From NCBI GenBank assembly GCA_023666125.1, contig JAMPCN010000019.1, positions 1-36,405 on the forward strand: DNA of 36,405 bases, written 5' to 3'. The stretch's first letter is position 1. Each line of letters starts with the position of its first letter. The notes under the pieces were generated by a model. That model had not been told where the DNA came from. It saw nothing but the letters and a program-made list of their open reading frames with translations, and did no database searches. The DNA is from Bacillus sp. (in: firmicutes). GTDB lineage: Bacteria; Bacillota; Clostridia; Lachnospirales; Lachnospiraceae. Shown here one piece after another: positions 6,038 to 15,773 of this stretch. Position numbers and translations under genes: made by a program.

Positions 6038-7864
6038 TTAAGACGCGGTGGGAATTAACAGTACCTGACCGATATTTAACAGATTGCCGCTTAGTCCGTT
6101 CAGGCTCTTAATCGCGTCCACCGTTGTGCCATACCTTTGCGCCAAAAGCCACAGCGTATCGCCGCTGCGGACAGTATACTCAAAATAAGAAGGATTGGAA
6201 CCTGTCGGTATTTTTAATACCTGGCCGATATTTAACAGATTGCCCGTCAGCCCGTTTAACCTCTTAATGGCATCCACTGTTGTGCCAAATCTTTGCGCCA
6301 AAAGCCACAGCGTATCGCCACTGCGGACGGTATATTCCATTACGCCGCTGCCTCCGCTTCCACCCGCACCGGGTACATTATTTTCAATACCGAGATAGCT
6401 CTGATATAACGCCTGCCAGGTGGATGGGCCGACGATGCCGTCCGCTGTAAGCTGCGCCGCCCTTTGAAAAGCTATGACCGCCTGCTGCGTTCCCGTTCCA
6501 AAGATGCCGTCCTGCGTTACGCCCGGCACGGTCGGGTAATATTCCGAGATTTGACTTAACAGATATTGCAGGGTAAGCACATCCGCCCCTCTTGACCCCA
6601 TCCTCAATATGGAAGTCGGGGGAACCGTTCCGATGCCAAGCGTCGTTCCCTCGCTGTCAAGTTCGGCTAATCTGGTAACCGCCGCATATACCTCAGAAAG
6701 CTTATACCATGTCGCTTTGCCGACGATGCCGTCCGCCCCCAGCCCGAAAATACTTTGGAATTTTATGACCGCGGCACGCGTGCTGTTTCCGAAAACCCCC
6801 GTTTCATCCGTAATAGCGGGAATCGCCGGATAATTATTCCGTATCCTGTTCAGATAAGTCTGCACCGTCTGCACATTAAGCCCCGTACTGCCGACTCTGA
6901 GCGGCGTTCCCGGATAAGATGAGAGTATTCCCGTAACGGCGTCCGTTTCCACAATTTCAATATCATCAGGATAATAGGTGCGTAAAATCTGTATCGGGGT
7001 CAGTCCGCGCTGCGCCAATGTCACCGTTCCCCACTGGGAAAGCCCCGCACAGGTCGTTGTCGTGCCGTTGCAAAACGATGTAAAATAAGGCGCGTTCTGT
7101 CCTCTCCGCCTCACATACTCGTTAAAAATATCGTCCACCACTCTGTTGATGGACTCATAGATTGGCCGCCCGTATACAAAATACTGATCATAAGCGGTAG
7201 AATTGGTAATATCGAAATCATAGCCACGGCTTCTGTACCACTCCGTAAAAACCCTGTTTAGGGCAAACGTAATAATCGCATATATATTGGCACGCAAGGA
7301 AGCTTCCGGCCATGTCGGGTATATCTCGCTGCTGGCCACGTTTTTGACATAATCGGGAAATGATACCTGCACATTGGCTGCATAAGAAGCAGGTGCGCCC
7401 AGATGCACCGTAATCGGCTCGGGAATAACGACTTGCCGTAAGATACGAGGTTCCGCGACGGGTTCCTCCTGATACCGCCCCTGACGCATGGCTGCTGCGG
7501 GTCTGCCGATAACAATTTCCGTTGTCTCGGGCGCACGCTGCATACTCTGCATCGGTATTAGCGTAACCGGTAAAACCGCCGTTTCCCCCTCATATATCGG
7601 GATGCCGGAAACATGAACGGAATCAAACCCCGCCCTCCTTGCGAGTACGCCATAACTGACATAGGGTTCTCCCGCATAATAGGAATCCAAAGAAAGCCCC
7701 TTTGCCACCGTCTCCAACGATACCATCGGCGTTTCTCCGTCTGCGCCCGTTGTCAGTTCATAGACATTTCGCCCCTCGTCGTCTAAAATCCTGATTTGCA
7801 CATTTGCAAGCGGAACCGCGTCGTGGGCGGTTCTCGCCTGTATGATTAAGTAACCAATCGCCAT
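6038..7864 (-). CDS. Multidomain peptidoglycan-binding protein (carboxypeptidase-regulatory-like, SpoIID-like, 2x PG-binding, 2x LysM)
   Basis: 608 residues. Domains in order: a beta-sandwich of the carboxypeptidase-regulatory kind (about 1-105), a Pro-rich linker, a SpoIID/amidase-enhancer-like region (about 180-310, SEIYPTWPEASLRANIYAI ... FTSFCNGTTTTCAGLSQWG), two PG_binding_1 repeats (about 318-392 and 415-492, with GVFG...TRAAVIKFQ and GIFG...TQQAVIAFQ), a Gly/Ser hinge, and two LysM domains (about 512-555 and 563-608). It has no signal peptide, which suggests a protein made in the mother cell that coats cortex peptidoglycan of the spore, as SafA-type LysM proteins do; this role is inferred. 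The two LysM copies are near identical at DNA level. Confidence 0.85.
   Translation of the reverse strand: MAIGYLIIQARTAHDAVPLANVQIRILDDEGRNVYELTTGADGETPMVSLETVAKGLSLDSYYAGEPYVSYGVLARRAGFDSVHVSGIPIYEGETAVLPVTLIPMQSMQRAPETTEIVIGRPAAAMRQGRYQEEPVAEPRILRQVVIPEPITVHLGAPASYAANVQVSFPDYVKNVASSEIYPTWPEASLRANIYAIITFALNRVFTEWYRSRGYDFDITNSTAYDQYFVYGRPIYESINRVVDDIFNEYVRRRGQNAPYFTSFCNGTTTTCAGLSQWGTVTLAQRGLTPIQILRTYYPDDIEIVETDAVTGILSSYPGTPLRVGSTGLNVQTVQTYLNRIRNNYPAIPAITDETGVFGNSTRAAVIKFQSIFGLGADGIVGKATWYKLSEVYAAVTRLAELDSEGTTLGIGTVPPTSILRMGSRGADVLTLQYLLSQISEYYPTVPGVTQDGIFGTGTQQAVIAFQRAAQLTADGIVGPSTWQALYQSYLGIENNVPGAGGSGGSGVMEYTVRSGDTLWLLAQRFGTTVDAIKRLNGLTGNLLNIGQVLKIPTGSNPSYFEYTVRSGDTLWLLAQRYGTTVDAIKSLNGLSGNLLNIGQVLLIPTAS
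6059..6334 (-). repeat. Tandem LysM-coding repeat, 156-bp period
   Basis: Two in-frame copies of a LysM-coding unit are offset by 156 bp (52 codons). For example the stretch gatatttaacagattgcc occurs at 6071 and 6227. The high DNA identity points to a recent duplication. Confidence 0.85.
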
Positions 7865-7896
7865 AAACTCAAATTTCTCCTTTTTTCCTCTGTTCT

Positions 7897-7902
7897 ATTA
7901 TA
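7897..7902 (-). promoter_or_regulatory. Possible -10 box of the SpoIID/LysM gene
   Basis: The minus strand reads CATATAATA about 30 bases before the start codon. This contains a perfect TATAAT but no acceptable sigma-A -35. It also resembles the -10 of mother-cell sporulation sigma factors (CATA-N2/3-TA). Given the spore-type product, SigE/SigK control is possible but unproven. Confidence 0.35.
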
Positions 7903-7939
7903 TGAAACAAAGAAAAAACGGGAACGGTTACCTTCTTTT

Positions 7940-10900
7940 TTAACTTACAAAATCAAATAGACTAATCTGGTTGGACTCCGGTAAATCTCCCAGTATTCCC
8001 AGCTTGTCCATCAACTCCGTAACTGTTAAAGACACCTTTGCACGTTCACGGAAATCATCTTTTGATAAAAACGGGCCATCTTTTGCCGCTTCCACTACAG
8101 CGTCCGCCGCCTTTTCCCCCATGCCGTCTATGCTGCTTAGAGACGGCATAATCTGTTTATCGTTTACCACCTGGAAAAGCCTTGCCTGCGCGGAAAAAAT
8201 ATCTATCGGTACAAATTCATAACCTCTGGCATACATTTCCTGGACAATTCTCATATCCCGGTAGGAATCCTGTTCTTTTTTGCTGAGTGTATCGCTCCTG
8301 CGCTTATAATCCGCCATAACCTCCTGTAGATGCTGCGGCCCCTGGCACATCAGCTCATAGGAAAAGCCCGAGGCGCGGATGCTGAAAAACGACGCATAGT
8401 AAGCCAGCGGATAATTAATTTTACAATAAGCGATGCGCCACGCCATCATAACATAAGCAGCCGCATGGGCTTTGGGAAACATATACTTGATTTTTTTACA
8501 CGACCAGATATACCAGTCCGGCACATTGGCCGCTAACATCGCTTCCTCCCATTCCGGCTTTAAGCCCTTGCCTTTTCGGACGCTTTCCATAATCGTAAAA
8601 GACAGTGCCGGATCCACTCCCATCTGAATCAGGTAAATCATAATATCGTCACGACAGCAGATTGCCGTGGATATCGTCGCCTTTCCCTCTTCAATCAGAG
8701 TCTGGGCATTTCCAAGCCACACGTCAGTTCCATGCGCCAGCCCCGCAATCCGCACCAAATCCGTAAAGCATTGCGGTTTCGCGTCGATTACCATCTGCAT
8801 GGCAAAATCCGTTCCAAATTCCGGGATGCCAAGGCAGCCTAACTTACAGCCGCCAATCTGTTCCGGTGTAATGCCGAGCGCCTCCGTGGATTTAAAAAGC
8901 GACATCACGCCCTTATCGTCCAACGGAATCGTAACCGGGTCGATTCCCGTAATATCCTGTAACATACGAATCATCGTCGGATCATCATGCCCGAGAATGT
9001 CTAATTTTAACAGGTTATGGTCGATGGAATGATAGTCAAAATGCGTCGTGACAATATCCGTTTTCATATCATTGGCGGGATGCTGTACCGGTGTAAAGGA
9101 ATTAATATCCTCCCCTACCGGCAGTACGACGATACCGCCCGGATGCTGTCCCGTGCTTCTTCTGACCCCGGTGCAGCCCGCTACAATACGGTTGATTTCG
9201 CAGGTTCTTTTCCGCTCCCCGTGGTCTTCATAATAATTTTTCACATACCCGAAAGCCGTCTTATCCGCCAGTGTGCCGATTGTTCCGGCGCGGTATGTCT
9301 GTCCGTAACCGAAAATAACCTCCGTATATTTATGCGCCTTACTCTGGTATTCGCCCGAAAAATTCAAATCAATATCCGGCTCCTTATCGCCTTTAAACCC
9401 TAAGAATGTTTCAAAGGGAATGTCAAACCCCTCTTTTCTAAGAGGCGTTCCACAGTTAGGACAGTTTTTATCCGGCATATCGCAGCCCGCGCCGCCGCTG
9501 TAAGCTTTGACTTCTTCGGAATCAAAATCATAGTAATGGCAGTTCGGACATAGATAATGCGGGCTTAGGGAATTTACTTCCGTAATTCCCGCCATATTGG
9601 CTACAAAAGAAGAGCCGACGGAACCTCTCGAACCTACCAGATAACCATCTTCCACCGATTTCCACACCAGTTTCTGCGCAATGATATACATAACGGCAAA
9701 ACCGTTTGATATAATGGAATGCAGTTCTCTTTCCAGACGGTCTTCCACAATCTTCGGAAGCGTTTCCCCATATATCTCATGCGCCTTTTTATAGCAGATA
9801 TCCGTTAGCTGCTTATCGCTGTCGGCAATGACCGGCGGACACTTATCCGGCCTTACCGGCGACATGGATTCTATCATGTCGGCTATCATATTCGTATTGG
9901 TGATAACGACCTCCTGCGCCTTATCGCTGCCAAGATAGGCAAATTCCTCCAGCATTTCCTCCGTTGTCCTAAAATATAATGGCGCCTGGTTATCGGCGTC
10001 GGCAAAATGCTGCCCCGCCATAATAATACGGCGGTACACTTCATCCTCCGGGTCTAAAAAATGCACGTCGCAGGTAGCCGCTACCGGTTTATGGAACTGC
10101 TCTCCCAGCCTGACAACCTTGCGGTTCATTTCCATAATATCTTCCATGGAATTGATATTCGGTAATTTTTCGGATTCTATCATAAATTGGTTATTGCCAA
10201 GCGGCTGGATTTCCAGATAATCATAAAACTGCACGATTCTGGCAATCTCCGCATTAGATTTACCCTCTAAAAGCGCACGGTATAACTCCCCTGCCTCGCA
10301 GGCGCTTCCTAATATCAATCCCTCCCTGTACTGCTGCAAAAGACTCTTCGGAATCCTCGGCCTTCTGGCAAAATAATTGAGATGGGATTCCGATATTAAA
10401 CGGTACAGATTCATACGTCCCACATTGTTCTTTGCTAAGATAATCGCATGATACGTCGGCAGCTTTTTCACAATATCGGGGCTGGATTTTCCAAGCGCAT
10501 TGACCTTTTGCAGCGTATCCGCGCCCTGTTCGGTAAGCATAGTTATAAATTTCACAAAGATTTCAGCCGTTGCCTCGGCATCATCCACCGCCCTGTGGTG
10601 GTTTTCCAACGATACGCCTAACGTCTTTGCCACGGCGTCCAACGTATGCTTCGCCTGTTCCGGTAAAAGAACCCTCGCAATCCCCACCGTATCGACATAG
10701 GTAAAATCATGGGGAATCTGCATCCTGTCGCAGTTTTCCATGATGAAACTCATATCGAAATTCGCATTGTGCGCCACCAGAACACTCCCTTTGCAAAACT
10801 CCAGAAACTGCGGCAGCACAACGTCAATTTTTGGCGCGTCCACTACCATATCGTCGCGGATGCCTGTCAGTTTTTCAATTTCAAACGGAATAGGCTCTTC

Positions 10901-12484
10901 GGGATTGACAAAAGCCGAAAATCTGTCCGTAATTTCTCCCGCCGACACTTTGACCGCGCCGATTTCTATGATTCTATTTTGAACCGGGGAAAATCCCGTC
11001 GTCTCGATATCAAACACGACAAAATCCGCTTCCAGCCCCTGTCCTTTATCGTTTGTCACAATCTCTTTTAAGTCGTCTACCAGATATGCCTCTACGCCGT
11101 AAATAACCTTGAAAAAGTCCTGCTTGTCCGGCTCCGCTTCTCCCGCTTCTTTACGCCTGCTTTTCTCGGCTTTCCATAAATCCTCCCAGACATGATTGGC
11201 GTCCGGATATGCCTGTAATACGCCGTGGTCGGTAATCGCAATCGCCTGATGCCCCCACTGGTAAGCCCTTTTTACAATATCTTTCGCCTCCGATACGCCG
11301 TCCATATCACTCATCTTCGTATGACAGTGCAGCTCCACCCGCTTGCGGATGCTCGTATCACTGCGGGAGGTTGTAAAGTCCGGAATTTTTTTAACGCCAT
11401 AAATAGAGCCTATCGTCAGCTCATGGTCAAATTTATCAATCACCGCCATGCCCTTGATTTTGACAAAGGCGCCCGGCTTCATCTGTGCCGTTACCTCTTC
11501 GGCCTGTTCGTTAGAAACAAACAGCTTGATTGTCATGGTATCGGTAAAGTCCGTAATATCATAAAACAAAATGGTTCTTTCGTTCTTAATTTCCCTTTTA
11601 TCCATATTGAGGATTTTGCCGCGGATAACAACGTCGCTGATTTCTCCAATCACTTCCTCCATAGGAATCGCATCATCCTCAAAGTCTCTGCCATAGATTA
11701 CATCCGGATTATCGGAACGCTTCAACGGACGCTGCCTCGATGCGCCAGCCTTGTCTGCGCCGCCTGCATACCCCGCCTTGACAGCGCCTGCCGCTTTCGC
11801 TGCACCGCTTGTGCCATCCGCACCCGTTTCCTTGTCGGCTTTCTCCATAAGCGCGCCGTTTTCCTGCATCGGTTGGCTTTCCGGCGTCTCTTCCGATTCT
11901 CCATGAACAGCGCGTGCAGAGATTTCCGCTATCTGCATCCGGAACTTATGCTCATCTTCTTCTTTTCTCTTCGTATGTTTTTTCTCCTGATAAGCAGTCA
12001 GCACTTCAATGGCAAACCCGCACCGCTCATTATAGATTTTTTCTATAATACGCACTAATTCCTCTGCCTTTTCTTTTCCAAGCACCGTATCTTCCAAGGT
12101 CAGTAACATCCGGTCGGGAGCCGGATACGTAATATCCGCATTTTTGAAAAGGCTGTATTCTATCGGCGAATACTCCCGCAGTTCTAATAAGATACTGTCG
12201 CGGTAATGCTCCATCAGATTTTCGGGGCGGTACTGCATCGACAAATGGTACCTTTCATAGATACGGATTGTCATAGCCGCAGCCGGGAAAAACTGTTTTT
12301 TTATCTCCCGCTCTACCGCAAATACATCCGCTTTCTGAATCAGTCTGTCCGAAGAAATATAGATGCGCAGAAAATCTTTCCGCTTTGTCGCTGAAACTTT
12401 CTCCACCATTACCTGCTCAAATAAGTCGTGAATCCCGCTATCCAGTTTTAATGTTGGAAACACCTCAAAAAATTTTTTGGACAT
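7940..12484 (-). CDS. polC: DNA polymerase III alpha subunit, Gram-positive PolC type
   Basis: The replicative polymerase, 1514 residues. Domain order is diagnostic of PolC: an N-terminal domain, OB fold (about 280-370, ISDVVIRGKILNMD), a split PHP domain (VELHCHTKMSDMDG, about 387), an inserted DEDD 3'-5' exonuclease (FVVFDIETTGFSP about 487, HNANFDMSF, HHRAVDDAEAT), then PHP remainder, palm/fingers (VGSRGSVGSSFVANMAG; PDIDLNFSGEYQ) with the zinc cysteines CPNC/CPNCG and a C-terminal tau-binding region. An Ala/Gly-rich linker of about 60 residues (about 195-255) makes it somewhat longer than the roughly 1440 residues of Bacillus PolC. It starts nine bases after ispG. In related genomes rimP-nusA usually follows; here a 7-kb block intervenes. 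Confidence 0.98.
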   Translation of the reverse strand: MSKKFFEVFPTLKLDSGIHDLFEQVMVEKVSATKRKDFLRIYISSDRLIQKADVFAVEREIKKQFFPAAAMTIRIYERYHLSMQYRPENLMEHYRDSILLELREYSPIEYSLFKNADITYPAPDRMLLTLEDTVLGKEKAEELVRIIEKIYNERCGFAIEVLTAYQEKKHTKRKEEDEHKFRMQIAEISARAVHGESEETPESQPMQENGALMEKADKETGADGTSGAAKAAGAVKAGYAGGADKAGASRQRPLKRSDNPDVIYGRDFEDDAIPMEEVIGEISDVVIRGKILNMDKREIKNERTILFYDITDFTDTMTIKLFVSNEQAEEVTAQMKPGAFVKIKGMAVIDKFDHELTIGSIYGVKKIPDFTTSRSDTSIRKRVELHCHTKMSDMDGVSEAKDIVKRAYQWGHQAIAITDHGVLQAYPDANHVWEDLWKAEKSRRKEAGEAEPDKQDFFKVIYGVEAYLVDDLKEIVTNDKGQGLEADFVVFDIETTGFSPVQNRIIEIGAVKVSAGEITDRFSAFVNPEEPIPFEIEKLTGIRDDMVVDAPKIDVVLPQFLEFCKGSVLVAHNANFDMSFIMENCDRMQIPHDFTYVDTVGIARVLLPEQAKHTLDAVAKTLGVSLENHHRAVDDAEATAEIFVKFITMLTEQGADTLQKVNALGKSSPDIVKKLPTYHAIILAKNNVGRMNLYRLISESHLNYFARRPRIPKSLLQQYREGLILGSACEAGELYRALLEGKSNAEIARIVQFYDYLEIQPLGNNQFMIESEKLPNINSMEDIMEMNRKVVRLGEQFHKPVAATCDVHFLDPEDEVYRRIIMAGQHFADADNQAPLYFRTTEEMLEEFAYLGSDKAQEVVITNTNMIADMIESMSPVRPDKCPPVIADSDKQLTDICYKKAHEIYGETLPKIVEDRLERELHSIISNGFAVMYIIAQKLVWKSVEDGYLVGSRGSVGSSFVANMAGITEVNSLSPHYLCPNCHYYDFDSEEVKAYSGGAGCDMPDKNCPNCGTPLRKEGFDIPFETFLGFKGDKEPDIDLNFSGEYQSKAHKYTEVIFGYGQTYRAGTIGTLADKTAFGYVKNYYEDHGERKRTCEINRIVAGCTGVRRSTGQHPGGIVVLPVGEDINSFTPVQHPANDMKTDIVTTHFDYHSIDHNLLKLDILGHDDPTMIRMLQDITGIDPVTIPLDDKGVMSLFKSTEALGITPEQIGGCKLGCLGIPEFGTDFAMQMVIDAKPQCFTDLVRIAGLAHGTDVWLGNAQTLIEEGKATISTAICCRDDIMIYLIQMGVDPALSFTIMESVRKGKGLKPEWEEAMLAANVPDWYIWSCKKIKYMFPKAHAAAYVMMAWRIAYCKINYPLAYYASFFSIRASGFSYELMCQGPQHLQEVMADYKRRSDTLSKKEQDSYRDMRIVQEMYARGYEFVPIDIFSAQARLFQVVNDKQIMPSLSSIDGMGEKAADAVVEAAKDGPFLSKDDFRERAKVSLTVTELMDKLGILGDLPESNQISLFDFVS

Positions 12485-12493
12485 CTTGCTATC

Positions 12494-13552
12494 TTACTCT
12501 CCATTCCAATGCGTCAACTCATCCCTAAGTACGTTTAACAGTTCCGCCTCCGGCACTTTTTTTACAATTTCACCGTGCTTTATCAAAAGGCCTTCTCCTT
12601 CGCCGCCCGCGATACCGATATCCGCCTCTTTCGCTTCTCCGGGGCCGTTGACCGCGCAGCCCATAACGGCGACCTTAATATCCAATGGAATATCCGCCGT
12701 CATTTCCTCTACCTTATTTGCCAGCCCGATTAAGTCTATTTTCGTTCTGCCGCATGTCGGACAGGAAACGACCTCGATACCTCCCTTGCGCAGACCTAAT
12801 GTCCTAAGCAAAAGTTTTGCCGACTTGATTTCCTCCACCGGGTCTCCCGTTAAGGATACGCGAATAGTGTCTCCGATGCCCTGATACAGAATAATGCCAA
12901 GCCCCGCCGCCGACTTAATATTGCCGCTTAATATCGTACCGGATTCCGTAATGCCGACATGCAAAGGATAGTCCGTTTTCTGCGCCAAAATCTCATGCGC
13001 CTTTACGCACATTAAAACGTCAGAGGATTTAATGCTGATAACAAGATTGTCATACCCCATCTCTTCTATGATATGTACCTTATCCAACGCGCTCTCCACA
13101 ATGCCCTCGGCCGTTACGCCATGATATTTTTCTATCAGTTCTTTCTCCAAAGAGCCGCTGTTGACGCCCACCCGGATAGGAATCTTTTTCTCTTTTGCCA
13201 CGGCAACAACCGCCGCCACATTTTCCCTGCTTCCAATATTGCCCGGATTGATGCGGATTTTATCCGCGCCGTTTTCCATTGCGGCAATCGCCATCTTATA
13301 ATCAAAATGAATATCCGCCACTAACGGAATATGAATCTGCGGCTTGATTTGCGCAATCGCTGCCGCCGCTTCCTTTGTCGGAACCGTCACGCGGATAATT
13401 TCACATCCGGCGCGCTCTAACCGTAAAATCTGCGCAACCGTCGCTTCCACATCCTCTGTCTTCGTGTTTGTCATGGACTGTATTAAAATGGGATTTCCCC
13501 CGCCAATCACTCTGTCTCCAATTCTGACAACTTTTGTATGATTTCTGTACAT
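12494..13552 (-). CDS. ispG: 4-hydroxy-3-methylbut-2-en-1-yl diphosphate synthase (flavodoxin/ferredoxin)
   Basis: Penultimate enzyme of the MEP isoprenoid pathway, converting methylerythritol cyclodiphosphate to HMBPP with a [4Fe-4S] cluster. From ATG 13552 the protein has 352 residues. The TIM-barrel part carries [16 protein letters not shown] and [11 protein letters not shown]. The C-terminal reductase part carries the cluster ligands Cys264 and Cys267 (SCPTCGRT), Cys299 and Glu306 ([10 protein letters not shown]). I chose ATG 13552 because GGAGG lies five bases upstream; an in-frame start at 13579 lacks one. It lies directly before polC. The other MEP gene, dxr, is 3.3 kb upstream in the same direction. 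Confidence 0.96.
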   Translation of the reverse strand: MYRNHTKVVRIGDRVIGGGNPILIQSMTNTKTEDVEATVAQILRLERAGCEIIRVTVPTKEAAAAIAQIKPQIHIPLVADIHFDYKMAIAAMENGADKIRINPGNIGSRENVAAVVAVAKEKKIPIRVGVNSGSLEKELIEKYHGVTAEGIVESALDKVHIIEEMGYDNLVISIKSSDVLMCVKAHEILAQKTDYPLHVGITESGTILSGNIKSAAGLGIILYQGIGDTIRVSLTGDPVEEIKSAKLLLRTLGLRKGGIEVVSCPTCGRTKIDLIGLANKVEEMTADIPLDIKVAVMGCAVNGPGEAKEADIGIAGGEGEGLLIKHGEIVKKVPEAELLNVLRDELTHWNGE

Positions 13553-13618
13553 ATTAACCTCCGTTAAACTTCTTCTCACACTATTTTACATCAAACGCCA
13601 AGATTAGGAAAGCTGTTT

Positions 13619-14791
13619 TCACTGTATATAAAAAATCCGCTCTCTGCTTTCTCCCGTCACATTGTCCGTCAATTTGATGGAAAGCTGTTGTATATTTTCT
13701 TTCCCGAAAAGTTCCTCCTCCAGTTCCAGTATCAGATTCCCCTCCGCTTTATATACGCTGCCGTAACGTATGACCAGTTTCTGCCCCTGCGTATTATAGG
13801 CGGTCACCGGTAACGGCGTTTCTTTTCCCCTGACACGGAATGAAAATGCGCCTGTACTGACTATTACAGTCAATACAATGACGCTAAACAGTCCGATGGT
13901 CTTTTTTTCCGTCAGCCAGATTCTTTTCTCTATTTTTTTCACCACGCAGCTTCTTTTCTCCTTTTTGCTTTCATACAAATGCCGTCTTCCTGCATACCGC
14001 CTGTCCATACGCATCTTTTCCGACAAGTCTTTTTTCACTTCTTCCGCCGTCTGATATCTCCGGGAGGGAATGGACTGTGTACATTTTTCCACGATTTTTT
14101 CCACCTGGCGGGATAGCTGCGGCTTGATACTGCGTACCGGACGGATGCCGTAAGGAGGGTGCGCCGGATGATACCCGGTCAGCATATGATAAAGCGTTGC
14201 CCCTAATGTATAAATATCGCTCTGTTCATTGGCCGCCATGCCGGATATCCTGTTTTCATCCAACATTTCCGGTGCGGCATAGCCCCGGGTTCCGGCAAGG
14301 TTTTTTTGCCGGTATGTATCATATCGCATCGATAACGCCGCGCCAAAGTCCACTACCCGCAGATTCCCCTCCGGACACACGATAATATTTTCCGGCTTTA
14401 AATCCCGATAAATAACGGGCGGCTTCCTTGTATGCAGATAAGTAAGCAATTCCAGTAACTGCAGCGCCCATATACATGCCTGCTCTTCCGGAACGCTTCC
14501 CTCCTGCTCAATATAGTTATGTAAACTTATTCCCTTGATATATTCCATTACAAGATAACGGCTCTCTTCCTCAAAATAATCATATACGGCAGGCAGCATC
14601 GGATGCTTTAACGTTTTTAACATCTCCATTTCGGTTTTATCGGCCTCCATGTTTTGTAAAGATTGTTCCTCTTTTACCGCCACCATACGCTCCAAGTGCC
14701 TGTCCCACGCCAGATATACGACGCCGCTGCCGCCTTCCCCTAACTTTTTTCTTAATTCATACTTCCCCCGTAAAACACGATTCCCGCACAT
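13619..14791 (-). CDS. Membrane-anchored Ser/Thr protein kinase (Hanks type, no PASTA)
   Basis: 390 residues from ATG 14791 (GGAGG seven bases upstream; an in-frame GTG at 14797 is too close to it). Kinase motifs: Gly loop LGEGGSGVVY (17-26), Lys40, Glu in the alpha-C region, YRDLKPEN with catalytic Asp130, DFG 148-150, GTRGYAAPEM activation loop, DIYTLGATLYHMLTG. A basic juxtamembrane stretch leads to one membrane helix (GLFSVIVLTVIVSTGAF) and a small outer domain of about 70 residues. It lacks the PASTA repeats of PrkC/Stk1, so what it senses outside is unknown. It pairs with the PP2C gene 28 bp upstream. Substrates are not evident. Confidence 0.9.
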   Translation of the reverse strand: MCGNRVLRGKYELRKKLGEGGSGVVYLAWDRHLERMVAVKEEQSLQNMEADKTEMEMLKTLKHPMLPAVYDYFEEESRYLVMEYIKGISLHNYIEQEGSVPEEQACIWALQLLELLTYLHTRKPPVIYRDLKPENIIVCPEGNLRVVDFGAALSMRYDTYRQKNLAGTRGYAAPEMLDENRISGMAANEQSDIYTLGATLYHMLTGYHPAHPPYGIRPVRSIKPQLSRQVEKIVEKCTQSIPSRRYQTAEEVKKDLSEKMRMDRRYAGRRHLYESKKEKRSCVVKKIEKRIWLTEKKTIGLFSVIVLTVIVSTGAFSFRVRGKETPLPVTAYNTQGQKLVIRYGSVYKAEGNLILELEEELFGKENIQQLSIKLTDNVTGESRERIFYIQ

Positions 14792-14819
14792 CTTCACGCC
14801 TCCTTACACCGCCCGTTTC

Positions 14820-15551
14820 TCATTCGTCTTCACGCTTTCTTGTAACTTTTATGTAAACCGCAGATAAATTATCTGTCTCTCCCCGCCGCATAGCGGCTTC
14901 CCCGATTTCACACAGCCTTTTCCTGCCGCGCTCTCCCGTCATCTGCCCTGCGATAAATACCTTTTCCATTTCCTCTTTTTCTATCCTGCGCCAAAACCCG
15001 TCGCTGCACACCAAAAAAGCTTCTTCTCCCCTTACGCTTCCCATTTTATAATCCGGCATAAAAAACCCGAAACTGCCTACGCACTTTGTCAACGCATTCA
15101 CGCCGCATACATGGTCGCTTGTCAATATACGGGCTTTCCCATTTCTATGAAAGCGATAGATTCTGCTGTCTCCCAGATGCCAGAGCATATATCTTTTTTC
15201 CCAGAGAATGAGCAGAGAAAGCGTCGTTCCCATCCTGATACGGCGTCCGGCGGCATATCTTTGTATTCTGCTCTGCACCTGGTATATCTTTCTCTCCGCG
15301 CAGTGCCGTATCGCCCAAAGCGGCTTCTTTTTACCTATTGCCGCCAATAAATCGTCATAAAACCACGTTACCAGCTCTTCTGTCAGATATCCGCTGGCCA
15401 TCTCGCCCATCTCGAGACCGCCCATCCCGTCGCAGACCGCCGCCATCAGCACCCTGCCACGTATTGTCAATGCCTGCAATAACACAAGGGAATCCTGATT
15501 CACATCGCGCACCGTGCCTTTATTCCAATATACATTCGTATCGTAATACAT
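14820..15551 (-). CDS. PP2C-family Ser/Thr protein phosphatase
   Basis: 243 residues. PPM motifs in order: RDVNQD (about 15-20), AVCDGMGGLEMGE (metal Asp/Gly), GTTLSLLIL, HLGDSRIYR, LVCSDGFW and GETDNLSAV with the last metal Asp. Such enzymes are Mn/Mg-dependent phosphatases that reverse the action of the partner kinase encoded directly downstream. There is no membrane segment, so it is cytoplasmic. GGGGGC precedes the ATG. A weak promoter-like pair lies about 60-90 bases upstream, after the rseP terminator, so the phosphatase-kinase pair probably starts a new transcript that may continue into ispG-polC. Confidence 0.92.
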   Translation of the reverse strand: MYYDTNVYWNKGTVRDVNQDSLVLLQALTIRGRVLMAAVCDGMGGLEMGEMASGYLTEELVTWFYDDLLAAIGKKKPLWAIRHCAERKIYQVQSRIQRYAAGRRIRMGTTLSLLILWEKRYMLWHLGDSRIYRFHRNGKARILTSDHVCGVNALTKCVGSFGFFMPDYKMGSVRGEEAFLVCSDGFWRRIEKEEMEKVFIAGQMTGERGRKRLCEIGEAAMRRGETDNLSAVYIKVTRKREDE

Positions 15552-15613
15552 AAATCGCCCCCATTGAAACCATTTCTGCCTAACGCATTCCTATCAAATC
15601 ATTTTTATCTGAA

Positions 15614-15642
15614 TCATTTTATCGGATTACGCAAAGAATCCT
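15614..15642 (-). promoter_or_regulatory. Possible promoter of phosphatase-kinase-ispG-polC
   Basis: TTGCAG and GATAAA on the minus strand are 17 bp apart (each 4/6 to consensus), between the rseP terminator and the phosphatase start. The region of about 220 bp between the two genes holds nothing else I can support. Confidence 0.3.
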
Positions 15643-15693
15643 GCAAAATAGAATAACAGACTGCCTCAAAACCGCGTTTAAGGCATATGTAAT

Positions 15694-15732
15694 AAGAAAA
15701 GCCGCCGACGTATCGCATACGCCGCACGGCTG
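15694..15732 (-). terminator. Terminator after rseP
   Basis: On the minus strand AGCCG...CGGCT and an inner GCGTAT/ATACGT (one G-U) form an imperfect hairpin followed by TTTTCTT, about 40 bases after the rseP stop codon. Confidence 0.6.
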
Positions 15733-15773
15733 TGTCGAAACATAATTTATTATATCCTGACTTATCCGCCCTG

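Noticed and set aside
11225-12058. A long open frame (277 codons) on the plus strand inside polC
   Set aside because: It is antisense to a clearly coding region of PolC; composition is His/Arg/Phe-rich as expected of a shadow frame and there is no start signal.
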